A DNA stretch of 64,000 nucleotides from Bactrocera neohumeralis (lineage: Eukaryota > Arthropoda > Insecta > Diptera > Tephritidae). The stretch covers positions 18,872,144-18,936,143 of the forward strand of contig NC_065920.1 in assembly GCF_024586455.1 (NCBI RefSeq), read 5' to 3'. Shown one piece after another: positions 23,901 through 35,893 of this stretch. The position numbers were made by a program, and so were the translations under genes. How positions within the stretch are numbered: the first letter of the stretch is position 1; each line of letters opens with the position of its first letter. The notes under the pieces are model-generated. The model ran no database searches. It had not been told where the DNA came from and saw only the letters and a list, made by a program, of their open reading frames with translations.

Positions 23901-25486
23901 CGTCTAAGAGGGGCTTGCAACAACACAAATAAGTGTAATCATTCAGAAAATAGCACATGCAAGCCAGTGTACACATACACATATGAAGGCTGCTGAGCGT
24001 GTTTGTGCATTTGAAGGAAATGCAATAGAAATTATTTCCACTGCGCAGTGGAATAAAAATTCGGTCAACTTGCATGTGCGCTCGAGCCGATTACTCGAAA
24101 CGATGGAGGCCAAATCAAACTGGTAGACTAGGCCAACACGGACATATAACGAGTAGGATAAATTCAGTTGCAGTTGCATCGCGCTGGAGGACAGTTCAAA
24201 AACTCGGAATAAAAAGGAACTTAAAATTGTTTTGGAAATTTAAAATTTTGTTGGTAGGAAAGTGATAACTGTGTGGTAGATACATAGGTAAAAATATTAG
24301 GAAATATGTATGTACATGTGTGCTTATATATTATTTATTTGGCAAGCTAATTATGCTTGCCGAATAAAATAATGAAGCAAGTGTAAACACAGTGTCAGTG
24401 TTGTAAAAGTGCATCGCGTTACTTTTTGACATTTGTAATAATACAAAGTGTGAGATTTGAACAGTTATGTGCAACGGCAAATAAATACTGCTGATTGGAA
24501 ATCATTTGATTTTTTGCAATTTCAGCAAAGTAATTGTGCATAAAGACATGAGATATTAAAGTGAAAAAAAATGGTGAATTTGGAGTTTGGCTGGATGACA
24601 TAGTGCTGTGAAGCTTCGTACATTTCTGAGCATAAAAGTACAAAACAAAAGCACAAATCTTTGTAAGGAGCATTGCAAATACATATATACATACATATGT
24701 ATGTACATATTTACCATATACGAGTATGTTGCAGTTGTTGGCCGCATTCGGTTGAGAATACACTTACACTCGTTGTATGGCGTGCATTTTAACGTGCTCA
24801 ACATAGCGCATGGAAAATATAGAGTTGGTTTAATTTGGCACACATTCCCATTTGCAAGGGTACGCGATAATAGGTCAAATACCGCGCGTTCGCGCCCACT
24901 CTAGTTTATTGGCTTTCTTTGGCGCAGCAGCAAACAAGTTGGCCGCAAAGTTAACAGCGCTTGAAATTGAAGATTATTTTAATAGTATTATGTGACGCGT
25001 GAGTGTTGTGGGCGCAATCGAAAATTCGGTGGTAGTAGTCAACTGTGTCGCAGTGTTTCCGGTCGCGGAAGCTATTAAGTGAGCTCGTACTTATACATGC
25101 ATTTGTAAAAAGTGAAGTATATACATACATTTTATATACGTAATTCTGTAATGTACAAGCGTTCATATTTGCGTGCTGTGAATTTGTGACATTGTAATTT
25201 GTAAATTGTGAATTTTGGGGAGCGGCAATGTTAACATAAGCCAATAAATAAAATTAGAAAGCAATGTGAGAAAAAAATGACGAAAATTGAAACGCGAAAG
25301 TTGGCGTATAAAATTACCTTATGTAGTACGTGTGTAGGTATTCTATTTTCAAAGGAAAACAAAAGTCAAGTGGCAAACCATATTTATGTATAAAATTATG
25401 TATGTGCTTTCTAAGTAATCCAGTTTTGCTATAAGGCATTTTATAGCCCTAGGAGCGTTTACATGCTATGTTACATACATATATTA
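20920..25486. other. non-coding DNA upstream of and within the Trpgamma locus
   Basis: No coding exon is supported. This stretch should contain the missing first exon of the long Trpgamma form. Donor-like strings exist (CAACAG|GTAAGAG near 21609, GATAG|GTAAGTAC near 22074), but none follows a convincing ATG frame. CATACATATGTATGTACATA microsatellites lie at 23735-23800 and 24680-24710. The 154-bp family has a piece at 23210-23340. Confidence 0.5.
23210..23340. repeat. fragment of the 154-bp-family repeat
   Basis: AAAAAAGTTATCCATACAAG, CTTGATTTTGAAGG, TTGGCAGCGATATGCTATAG and GGATCAGATC are the reverse-orientation hallmarks of the dispersed family. Confidence 0.55.
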
Positions 25487-25488
25487 TA

Positions 25489-26336
25489 CATTGTGACAAA
25501 AAAGCGCACGGAAATTATAATTAAATTCCCCGGGTAAATGAATGAAATGTATTTTGCTAAGTTGACAGAACTGTCCTTAATTAATACACCAAATATAAGC
25601 GCGATCTGTTCACCAGTTTTTTGTTGTTGCTTAACTCGGCAGAGAGTAGTGCGTTGCGATTTTTACAATGAATAAAAATACCGAAAAAAGAATTTGTCTC
25701 AAATTTTGTATTTCTAACCAAATTTCGTGTGCGGAATCTTTGCAAATGTTGGAAAAATCTGACGGTGATTCAGTTTTATCAAAAACCTAAGTGTGGTACA
25801 AAGTCTTTAAAGACGGTCGAGAGATCGTTAAAGACATGCATCGTTCTGGACGATCTTCGCCCTCTTCAACTGGTGAAGGATATGAAAATCGTCAGGCAAG
25901 TGTTAGAAAGATGACAAAAAAGCTCGACATCTCCCGCGAGTCCATTCTAATGATTTTGGGGGATATTTTGGGTATGTGACGTTCCTGCTCGACTCGTCCC
26001 AATAAAGCTGAATATTTTTCAAAAAGCGTACGATGGTGACCGAATTTAGAGCTAAAAACGCAATGAATACCATCGATCAACCACCGTATTCACTAGATTT
26101 GGCTTCGTGTGATTTCTAGTTCCCCAAACTGGAATTGCCGCTCAGTGGAACACGTTTTCAGTATATCGAAGAGATAAAATAAAATTGACTAAGGCCATCA
26201 CAAAGTTGCGTGTGTTTCGAGGACTAAAAAAATCGTTGGCATAAGTGTATTACATTTTCGTTGAATGAAAGAATTGATGAATAATTAAATATTTTGCGCT
26301 TTATTTACAATTTCCGGGTACTTTTTCATCACAATG
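25489..26336 (+). mobile_element. mariner element with matching inverted ends and TA duplication, internally deleted
   Basis: The ends CATTGTGACAAAAAAGCGCA and, on the other strand, CATTGTGATGAAAAAGTACC are imperfect terminal inverted repeats of about 35 bp, flanked on both sides by TA (25487-25488, 26337-26338). From the ATG at 25668 the transposase N terminus reads ICLKFCISNQISCAESLQML, then after a stop VWYKVFKDGREIVKDMHRSG and ISRESILMILGDILGM. It resumes as TIDQPPYSLDLASCDF with the C-terminal RWHKCI. The block with the first two catalytic Asp residues is missing, so the 848-bp copy is a deletion derivative of an irritans-like mariner and cannot be active. Confidence 0.85.
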
Positions 26337-26879
26337 TATTTACATGACTTGGAATACCATTTTTAAATATCATAATAAATATTAAGGCGTATATTTATGT
26401 AACATAGCACAAACAAATGCTTATTAGTGCCCACATGTACAATTAGAATTTTCATTCATTGCTTTGTTTATATGCACATATACATTTATAAATGTGCATT
26501 TAAGTGTTTATCTTTAAACCAACGTATATTCAAATGTATATACATAAATATATGCCTAATTAAATTACATTTCGCATTTCAATTTGTATTTAGTGTTTAC
26601 CAAAAATTCGATAAGCTCCCACACGCGCGTTACTCATACGCCTCGTACGACTGTAAAATTTTGAGTGGAAGCATTGCAAACGTAAATAATACGTTATTAA
26701 GAAGACGCAATAAAATAGTGAATTTTTTCAAAATAAAAAATTAGTGAAAACCTTATAAAAATTAAAACTAAAAGTAAAAGCGAAAATTAAAAAAAAAAAA
26801 AATAAATATATCTGCTAAAAGCTAAGCTTCTATGCAGTAATTTTCTTGTAGTTCTACGATTTATTTGCATTTATATTAG

Positions 26880-26958
26880 CGCCTTACCAACTGCCGTGGA
26901 GGTCCTCCGACAGCAATCACGCTCAATAGCTGAACTTAAAAGAAAATCACAGCTCAAG
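26880..26958 (+). CDS. Trpgamma: Trpgamma N-terminal extension, exon A
   Basis: Bounded by the acceptor TTTATATTAG and the donor CTCAAG|GTAAAT. It opens with the last base of a split codon, then reads ALPTAVEVLRQQSRSIAELK and RKSQLK, ending on a codon boundary. The next predicted exon (37247) begins on a codon boundary and the frame continues into 46664. There is no ATG in this exon or in the open frame just upstream, so an earlier exon must supply the start. The basic, helical-looking peptide has no domain I can name. Phase agreement across three separate exons is the main support. Confidence 0.65.
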
Positions 26959-27439
26959 GTAAATAATTTTGCAAAATTATTTATAATAATTAATACAAAA
27001 AAATGTTTTATATTATATACAAATACAATAATATAGCATATTGTGATTATGTAAGTTATTCAGGTAGATTTTTAGAAATCATGTCTATAAATTTTTTCTT
27101 AATGTTTCTGTTGGAAACAACGAACATTTTCTTCTTTTATCGGAGCACAGCAGAATTTATAATTTACTGTTTTTTATGGCTTTATATGTTATGATCGCGT
27201 TCAGTAATTTCGCCAAATAATGACTGATTATTATGAGTGTCAAAAATGCACTTCATAAATTCAATGCTCCTAAGATACTGCGCTGACTTATTTAAGTTCC
27301 GTTGTACAAAATAATTTTACAAAAATAAATGAATATATTATATGTTAACTTGTGAAGTAATAGAAAATAATAAATTCAGCTATTTCGAAAAATTGGTGAA
27401 AGACCATATCGCGAAATTTACTTAACCATTATGTATTAT

Positions 27440-27850
27440 GTAATGTTTCTCAGTTTTTTATACCCCGAACAGAGTATATTAAATTTTCCACGATTTTTAG
27501 CTATGTCTGTCTGTCTGTCCATCTGTATATACACGAACGAGTCCCTCAATTGTGTCTAAAATTTTTACCCCAGGAAGCTATCCATTTGTCGACACCGCCG
27601 ATAACGGGTCACTATAGCCTATAGCTGCCTTACAAACATAATGTTCAAAAACATGGCTTAGTATGGAAAAAAATTTCTTTGACAAGATATCTTTACGAAA
27701 TTTGAAAAATAATCCGTCAAAAAGCATAATTATGTTATCTTCCAAAAAGCTTTTAAGAAACATTTCGCATTCGAAGACCTTAAAGAAATGCAAAATTGTC
27801 AAATTTTTGTTAAATAATACTTGTTTCTAAAATTTGGAATAAATTTCAAC
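27440..27850. repeat. 154-bp-family repeat copy
   Basis: Shows TATACCCCGAACAGAGTATA, GTCTGTCTGTCCATCTG, a CGCCGATAACGGGTCACTAT junction, ATAGCTGCCTTACAAAC and ACAAGATATCTTTACGAAATTT, in the order found in other copies. Confidence 0.6.
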
Positions 27851-29039
27851 CAAATGTTTTCTTTTCTGTGTTTTTCGTGCAAATTTGCATCCATCAAAAT
27901 ATATTAATTTCACTTTGCATATTTTTCATGGAATTTCATTAACCTATTTGCATTTCATGTGGGTGTGTACGCGTAAACGTCAAATTTCGTGAACGTTAAA
28001 ACGGATGTGAAATGCACTCTCAATTACGTTTCTTAAAAATTAAATTTCCTTGGCTCTTTGCTTTAGCATTTTACGTGCAAAGCCGTGAAATGTTAACCTA
28101 CTTTTTGGAAGTGGTTTTTACGCTTTCTTTGGTTCTTTGGTTTTTGCTAAAGCAGCACACAGCCATGCCTACACACATACGACGTACACACACAGACTTG
28201 CAACTGAAATGTGCGCTGTAGAAGTAGTAGATTTGTTATAAGTTTTGTTAAAGCGCCTACCCGACACATACATACACAAGCAGACATAATTTGTTGTCCA
28301 AAGGCTCGCCAGGCAACACCAACACCAGCACATGCTACATTCTTATTTCGTAGCACTAAAACTACAAACAAGCATTTCACAGACACACCAACACAGTCGC
28401 CCTTCCGTTAACTTGTTTCCATGTTTACGAGTTTTGCATATGTATGTGTAATGTAACTGTATGCATACATAAGCGAATTGCATTGAATGGAAGTGCAGTG
28501 CCCTCAGTACAATCGCAAGGACATCGACTGCCAAAGTGCATTTATATACTGCTGAATACACAAACACATATGTATATACGCACACACATACACGTATGCA
28601 CACAAATTAAGTGCTGCTAGCATTGCCGGCCCCATTCACATCAACCGTTACGCACCCACACACACACACCCATCAGCGTTGCCTCACCCACTCAGTTTCG
28701 CGCAATCACTCAACCAGCTTTTGCCATTTGCTTTAAGCCTTTGCGCTTTTGACTTTCATTGCAACAATTGTTACGTTTTATACCCAGGCGTAACTTGTTG
28801 CAACTAGAACAATTTAATTTTGTCTTGCCCCTGATCGTTTGTAAGTGCCGAAAATAGATGAGACATCGTAGGTTGAAGCATATCTGTCCGACTGCCTATG
28901 CTGAATTGAGTAAGATCAATGCATATTGATGAAATTTAGTACTTGGCAAATGGAGTATTCCAAAGAGAATATGGCACATAACTGTAGTAACAAAAAACAA
29001 AAAACTCTCTATCCTCGATTCATGGTGTTTCATTTAATC

Positions 29040-29385
29040 GTTCTCAAGTTACCATCTGATCAAATTTGACTCAGACTGACCTTTTTAAACTCAAGTTAAC
29101 CATCTGATCAAATTTGACTCAGACTGACCTTTTTAAACTCAAATCACCATCCGATCAAATTTGACTCAGACTGACCTTTTTAAACTCAAGTTAACCATCT
29201 GATCAAATTTGACTCAGACTGACCTTTTTAAACTCAAGTTACCATCTGATCAAATATGACACAGACTGACCTTTTTAAACTCAAGTTACCATCTGATCAA
29301 ATTTGACTCAGACTGGCCTTTTTAAACTCAAATCACCAACCGATCAAATTTGACTCAGACTGGCCTTTTTAAACTGCGCGCGAAA
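29040..29385. repeat. 47/48-bp minisatellite, seven or more units
   Basis: GATCAAAT recurs at 29058, 29106, 29153, 29201, 29248, 29295 and 29342, giving spacings of 48, 47, 48, 47, 47 and 47 bp. Each unit reads roughly TCAAGTTACCATCTGATCAA then TTTGACTCAGACTGACCTTT. The one-base difference is AGTTACC versus AGTTAACC; two units have AATCACC instead. Sequence identity is high, indicating recent expansion. It directly precedes the mariner remnant at 29.5 kb. Confidence 0.95.
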
Positions 29386-29479
29386 ATCGAAACGATAAAA
29401 TAAATTTGTATTTTTTTGGTACAACCTTTTTTATATTCGTGTGAAGTTTAATCTCTATATGTCATTTAGTGTGTTTGGC

Positions 29480-30120
29480 AGCTGTTTGTTTACGACGCGA
29501 AAGGTTTGTCTGGCGGTTTTACCATGAAAAAACTACACATAGAGGTTGTTTTGAACTTTGTGTTTCCAATGAAATCGCGAATACGGAATCATTGAAAATG
29601 TTTGCAGCAATTTGTGAAGTATATTTTATCAGTAGTATTTGAGTGGCACAAAGCATGCATTGGAAGTCGTGAAGTCGCCTCATGCAAGCCCATCCAACTC
29701 TATTAACGGTGATAACATCGAAAAATATAAAGAAAATCGTCGCGTTGGTATTAAAGATCTTTTGGATCAACTCAACTCATTTTGGTTAATGTTTTCGTTA
29801 ATGTTTTCGTTAATGTTTGGGATATGAAGGCTGTCAATACTAGACTAGTACCAAAATGCATGAATCTGTTTCAAGAACGTCGCCAAGTAGAGGCTAGAGA
29901 ACTGTGTCAAGATTCATCTAAGATATTACTATTGGTGACGAGATCTGGGCTTACGAATAGATATGATATCGGAACTGTCCAATAGTCTAGCGAATGGTGG
30001 CACTCAGAAAAGGAACTGAAACCAAAAAATACGATAAAGACACTGAAGGTCCATCGCCAGACTTGGTTACCAGCGACTTTTTTTTGCCAGACACAAGATA
30101 TGGCTCATGTAAAAAAGATA
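29480..30120 (+). pseudogene. decayed irritans-type mariner transposase
   Basis: Pieces in order: FEWHKAC, IEKYKENRRVGIKDLLDQLN (matching the conserved RVGIRDL segment), VNTRLVPKCMNLFQERRQVE and a TGDEIWAYE-like segment after a shift, then SSEWRHSEK and PKNTIKTLK. Within it TTAATGTTTTCG is triplicated (about 29786-29818), a slippage expansion. Stops and frameshifts make it inactive. Confidence 0.7.
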
Positions 30121-31555
30121 AAGGTCAACGTAGAAACTAACGCCTTTGAAGATTTCCAAACTTTACAATAACACTTCACAGCCCATCTAGTATTACGCAT
30201 CTTCATTTTATTAAATGATTAAAAGGTCCATAGAAGTTTTAACTCTTTACTGCACGAATAAAAAGTTCTTATGCAAAGCGTTTCCTTGTTAGAACTTGGT
30301 TATGTAACATTTAAGACGACTCTTATTAGAATATAACCTTCATTCAGTATTCGACATATACGTTTAACTCATTAACTCACCACTTTCTCGGAAACTGACT
30401 GATTAACAATGTAGACTTTCTCTCAACCTTAAAGGATATGTCATACCTCCTCCTCCTTTGACAAAACGATGCTATAGCAATATTTATACGCAGTTATGAT
30501 CCAGCGCTAATTTTTAAGTGTTCCGAGGACCTTTTTTATATCAATGAACACATTTCTACCAGCTTGGCTACAAATAAACTTATTCCATGGAGATACACTA
30601 TATACTTAGCCCTTACACTAAATAAATTTTATAGTAGCTCAAGAAGAACATGGGTAGTAATTGCTCGGTTACGGCAACACTTAGCGCTTCCTTACTTTCC
30701 TTTTTCGTTGTTGTTGCATGGTGTGCAGTACAAAATAGTAACTTATGTCCATGTGGTTGTCTTTACATTGCAATAAAATAGTTTATTTGTATTTGTAATG
30801 TAGTTTTTGATTTATTTGTAAGTGAAAGTTCAAAAAATCAAAGGAATATACGCCAACGAAGGACAATTACCGTTTACGAGCTATTTGTTATGGTATATAC
30901 AAATACTTATATTATTATTATATTTTTATAGTTAGTATACTTGCTTTGGTCTCGCTGATATTATTCTTATACAAATAGAGTATTTATAAGGCAGCAAGAT
31001 TTTGCTTAAGTTGATTTAGAGTCCTGATGACCCAGTGCACTTTTCTTACGGTAAAAAATATGTCGTCCACAAGAAATACGTATATAAATTTGTCAAAAAC
31101 TCTAGGTAAAGTGTTAAATTATATTTTTGTTCGTAAATCAGATTCGACACAATTTCGGCGGCTAACCTTAAACAATAGATCTCGACATACGATGTCAAAC
31201 AATATACCAGATAGTGCAGAGATACGGGGGTATTTTGTGAAAAATTCGATTTTCGACCATACTTTTGACACTTTCATTGGTAGCGTTGGCAACAGAAATG
31301 CTGAAAAGTTTTCGTTTGTAGAAACACATATTTTTATTTTATACTCTAACATAGTGCCTGACACCATACACCACTTATAGCGATTTTCCTAGTTTGCGAT
31401 GAAATTTTTATGATAAGATTTGTCTTTCGTTCCCAAAAAGCTTCAGTTTCGGCGATTATATCTTTATTATTGTATGAGGGCAAGATACAATCCTATTCGC
31501 CAGGTTCGGAAAATATATTGGATGGGAAATCATTTAGTGGCTTAATGCATAATAT
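30121..31555. other. non-coding intronic DNA
   Basis: AT-rich, with no recognised element. Opposing frames at 31027-31380 and 31119-31367 overlap and neither shows domains. Confidence 0.5.
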
Positions 31556-32600
31556 CTTCTTCTTTATTGGCATAGACACCGCTTGCGCGGTTATAGCCGA
31601 GTTTACAACAGCGCGACAGTCGTTCTTCCTTTTCGCTCCATTCCAAGTGTAGCCAGGTCCTTATCTACCTGGTCTTTCCAACGGAGTGGAAAGACTCCTT
31701 ATCTACTTCCCCCGGCGCGTACTACGTCGAACACTCTCAGAGCTGGAGTGTTTCATCCATTCGGATGACATGACCTAGCAACCGCTGTCTCTTAATTCGG
31801 TGAACTATGTCAATGTCGTCGTATATCTCGTACAGCTCATCGTTCCATCGACTTCGTAATACGTAAAGGACCATAAATCTTCTTAATTTCCTTCGCTTCC
31901 TTATCCAATGTCGCGAAAGCAGAACTGGACGCATCGGTTGTTGAGGCCAATAATATCAATATCATCGGCGTACGCCAGCAGCTGTACACTCTTATAGAAT
32001 ATTGTACCTTCTCTATTCAGATCTGCAGCTCAAATTACTTTCTCCAGGAGTAGATGAAGAAGTCGTATGGTAGAGAGTCGCATTGTCGGACGCCTCGCTC
32101 AACGTCAATTTGCACAGCCGTATTAGTTTAGCAAGTTTTACAGGCATTTTTTTGTGCTCTCAAAAGCTGATTTGAAATCAACGAAGAGGTGGGGTGTGAG
32201 GATCCTCTTTTTACGGGTCTTTTCCAATATTTGGCGCAAGGTGAATGTTTGGTCAGTTGTTGATTTTCCAGGCCTAAAGCCACACTGATAAGGTCCAATC
32301 AGTTTGTTGACAGTGGGCTTTAATCTTTTACAGAATACGCTCGATAGAACCTTATATGCGATGTTGAGCAGACTTATCCTACGATAGTTGGCGCAGATTG
32401 TGGGGTCTCCCTTTTTGTGGATTGGGGAGAGCACACTTAAATTCCAATCGTCGGTCATGCTTTCGTCCGACCATATTCTCCAAAGACGCTAATGCATGCT
32501 CCTTATCAGTTCTTCGCCGCCGTATTTTAAAGCTCGACCCCGCGGCTTTGTTGCTCTTTAGACGGGTAATTGCTATTTGAACTTCTTCATGGTCTGGAAT
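31556..32600 (-). pseudogene. non-LTR retrotransposon reverse transcriptase fragment
   Basis: Minus-strand frame at 32458-32138 reads the RT fingers and palm start: LSVLSPIHKKGDPTICANYR, ISLLNIAYKVLSSVFCKRL, GPYQCGFRPGKSTTDQ and HLFVDFKSAF (first catalytic Asp). After a deletion and frameshift, QLLAYADDIDIIG near 31960 gives the intact YADD catalytic box. The C-terminal RWNDELYEIYDDIDIVHRIK block follows at about 31850. The plus-strand string GGCATAGACACCGCTTGCGC at about 31570 lies at its 3' end and recurs at 37.7 and 59.6 kb. The element is truncated and interrupted. Confidence 0.85.
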
Positions 32601-33714
32601 TAAGACCGCAAATATTGAATCAAAATCTGCGATGTGCTACCCACATTTTAGACCACTTATTCGAATTTTGTTTGATCAGGATTATAACTCTGAGATTAAT
32701 TCGCTTTAAAAAGCCTCCGAAAACAATTATTCTTTTTTGTTTTGGAAAATCCAATTTCCGTTTTTCACCTTTCAGTTAATATTTCCACTTTTGAATTCAT
32801 ATTCCCACCTTTGTTGGCCTGAACTTTGACCTTACCTCAAATTGAATACATTTTTACTGTTATGATTAATTAAGTACTACAATTCACACTACAACAATAA
32901 CAAAAAAAGTCAAAGTAGTCAACTCATTCACCTTTTGACTTTTGCTATTACACTTTTGTAACACTTTACCTCATGCCATTGTGTCCTTGCAGCTTCCTTC
33001 TGTTGGACGCATCCTCAACTCAGTTCAACTAGCATTGACCCTCGCAGACACTTACGCGCTCACACTCAGAGTCTTTGACCAATTTTGTGTGTGTGGCACA
33101 AACGGTGAATGAAGCATTGCACTTTGACTGACATCAACTATGTATATGTATGTGTCTGCGTGTGGGTATCTGCTTTATACTGGTAGCGGAATGACATCCT
33201 CTATTTTTGTTTGCATATTTATTTTTTGCACTGTGTGAGTTTTTTGCTAAATGCAAGTGCACCCCAAGGACAGACAGTAAAGGATGCTGGGCCTAGTTGC
33301 ATTTGCTTACATAACTATATACATATATACATACGTGTATACACTCTGTTGGAGCATAAAGCCAAGGTAATCGAGGTCGCCCAGTCAGTCGGCTATTCAG
33401 TCGAGTAGTGCGAAACTGTTGCGATTCATGAAGTGTGAATGCGCCTTGGCCAGTGTCGGAGTGTACTCGTCGGCGGAGCTGCCTTAGGCTATGTCGCCTT
33501 GCTATTTGATTGCGGACGACACCTGGCACATACCAACATGCATACGCTACATCAGCCGTATACAACATACATTTATAATTATGGTATATGTGTTTGTGAA
33601 ATCATGTCTGGCAAGGACGGCTTGTTTATGTTGCATATTGGGATTAACCGCAACACCAACAACAACTACAAAATGTTGATGAAATTGCTTTTGAAAACAA
33701 GAATGACCTTAACT

Positions 33715-34050
33715 CCGGCAGCACCGAAGCCATAATACCTTACAAGGTGCATTTCGTTTCTATTTTGATCGATCAGTTTGTATGATAGCTATGTATATGC
33801 TATAGTGGCCCGATTTGAACAATCTGTACGGAGATTGTAGCTTTACCTAGGATATTAATCTGTGCCAAATTTCGAGAAGATGTCTTGGCAAATAAAAAAG
33901 TTTTCCATACAAAGAACTGCTTTTGATCGGACGGTTTGTATGGCAGCCATATGCTATAGTGGTCCGTTCCGATATGTTCGGAGATTATAACGTTCCCTTT
34001 GTCAATAATCTATGCCTAATTTTGTGAAAACAGACTGCCTATCTCGCAAC
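33715..34050. repeat. 154-bp-family repeat, two units, reverse orientation
   Basis: The GTTTGTATG core occurs at 33776 and 33934, a period of 158 bp. The left flank has CGGCAGCACCGAAGCCATAA then ACAAGGTGCATTTC, the boundary sequence seen with other copies. Confidence 0.7.
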
Positions 34051-34054
34051 GTTA

Positions 34055-34480
34055 CAATCGAACAAACCACGTGCGGGATGGGATAGATACCGAGAGCTGA
34101 AGACGGAAGCGAGGCGTATTTGCATACAAAAAAAGAAAGAGGTCTGGGTATGAAAAGCTTGACAAGTTGGCCGATAGAGTTTCAAGACTGGAGTAATACT
34201 CTTGTAGAACCCCCAGAGGTGCTATATGGTGCAGAGCCATGGACGATGACAACATCTGATGAGTCGACGTTACGAGTTTGCGAGAAAAAGGTTCTGCGAA
34301 AGATTTATGGTTCTTTGCGCGTTGGCCACGGCGAATATCGCATTCGATGGGACGATGAGCTGTACGATATATACGACGACATTGACATAGTTCAGCGAAT
34401 TAAAAGACAGCGGCAACGTTGGCTAGGTCATGACGTCCGAATGGACGAAAACACTCCAGCGGTTTCTACGCCAGTAAAGA
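34055..34480 (+). pseudogene. LINE ORF2 C-terminal fragment (same family as 31.6-32.6 kb)
   Basis: Plus frame: an ARRICIQKKKEVWV-like segment, then LYGAEPWTM, STLRVCEKKVLRKIYG, IRWDDELYDIYDDIDIVQRI and QRWLGHDVRMDEN. The last blocks match the minus-strand fragment at about 31850. It is therefore a second 3' part of the same LINE family, inverted relative to the first and sandwiched between 154-bp-family repeats. Confidence 0.75.
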
Positions 34481-34539
34481 AGAAGAATTTCGTGAAAATA
34501 TTTTGTCAAATAAGACATTTTTTCAGTACAACAAATTGA

Positions 34540-34790
34540 TTTTGATAATTCAGTTTGTGTGGCAGCCTTATGCTCTAGTGATCCAACTTCTTGGGAAATA
34601 GAGAACGTAAGCAAAATTTTACCGATATCAAAAACTAGACTACTTGTAGTTCGTGTATATACAGTTAGACGGACAGAAGGACATCAATTCAGCTTGTCAC
34701 ACTGATAATTTATAGGTTATACGTTTGGATATTACAATCTTCGCGGAAAACTCAATACCATATATGTACCCTGTTCAGGGTATAACTAAA
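34540..34790. repeat. 154-bp-family repeat copy
   Basis: TTTGATAATTCAGTTTGTGTGGCAG, GCTCTAGTGATCC, then the tail GTATATACAGTTAGACGGACAGAAGG and TGTACCCTGTTCAGGGTATA. Confidence 0.55.
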
Positions 34791-35496
34791 GACAAGCCAC
34801 AATAGAGATATTGCCTCGAGCGCTCTCTCACTCTGTCAGCCAGTTTTTGATGTTGCACTGCGAAACCGCCAGCTGATGGCAGCGGATGCTGGCTGCTGTT
34901 GACCTTTGACCAAGGTGAATTATGCCTCAACAACAAAGCGTATGTGCTGTGGCACCTGTGGCTGTGTCAATGCCTGGCCTACTTTCTCTTCTCCATGAAC
35001 CACGATACAGCAACATACACACCTAAGCATTACACCAGAACGCAATGTCGTTGAGATTCGTTGTTGCCGTGACGCGGCGAAATTAAATTATGCGTTTTAG
35101 ACACACTGCGTTGTGAACTCTACATATTGATACGAAATGCTGTTACATGAAGGTCATTTGTGTTTTAAATGCAATTTTAGTTGGCTTCAGCGACTTAACT
35201 GTGTTAGACAACATAGAAGTAGGCGTTTCGCGCATTTTGATACATTATCTATGTTTGAAAATTTTTCGCGATCACACACTTAAAAATCTTAATCTAACCT
35301 CGATTGGAGGTAAACTTAATTATCTCCTTGAAATTTGTTCAATAAACACAAATGTGCAAGGTCGCGTGATGATATCCTGAGCTCGAACAAATTTATATAA
35401 ATATGTTATGCAGCTAGCTCTAATTATTAATTTTTGTCCTTGAGAGCAAAAAATTATCATAAAGAACCGTTTCAAATAATTTCAATATCTTCTAGT

Positions 35497-35617
35497 CAAA
35501 TAGTAAGACTTTGTTCATAATTTTAAAATTCTTAATTTATTCTTCAAAATCTATTTCGTCCCCTTCAAAGGGATCCGGGTTTCGCGCGAAATTTACATTA
35601 CAAAGTCTTATTATTTG
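35497..35617. mobile_element. 121-bp MITE derived from the mariner at 62.9 kb
   Basis: CAAATAGTAAGACTTTGT on the left and CAAATAATAAGACTTTGT (complement strand) on the right are near-perfect inverted ends. Its left 85 bp, including AAAATTCTTAATTTATTC, AAAATCTATTTCGTCCCC and TTCAAAGGGATCC, match the end of the larger element at 62861. It looks like a deletion derivative keeping both ends, with TA-type flanks. Confidence 0.75.
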
Positions 35618-35893
35618 ACTTTTTTTGCTATTTGGCTTTTTGCTCACAGTAGTGATCAGTGTAAATCTGAAGAGATTTAAAATCTTTCTTTGACTCTTTC
35701 GAATTTCAAAAAAATTCTCAATTTGGATTTTGCATATTTATCAAATGTAACATACTTTCATGTATTTGAAAATACTTTCCGAAAATTTCGATTTGATCTG
35801 GGAAATAGTTTCAGAAATAGGAGCATATTTGTAAGAATTTTTTTGTTAGAGGAAATCGGTTATACCTGTTTTGCAGACTTACATATATTTAAC

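Noticed and set aside
29040..29385. CRISPR-like regular array
   Set aside because: Units are continuous 47/48-bp tandem copies with no unique spacers, and the genome is eukaryotic.
31027..31380. 117-codon plus-strand ORF
   Set aside because: Opposite-strand frame of similar length, no recognisable motif, in repeat-rich intron.
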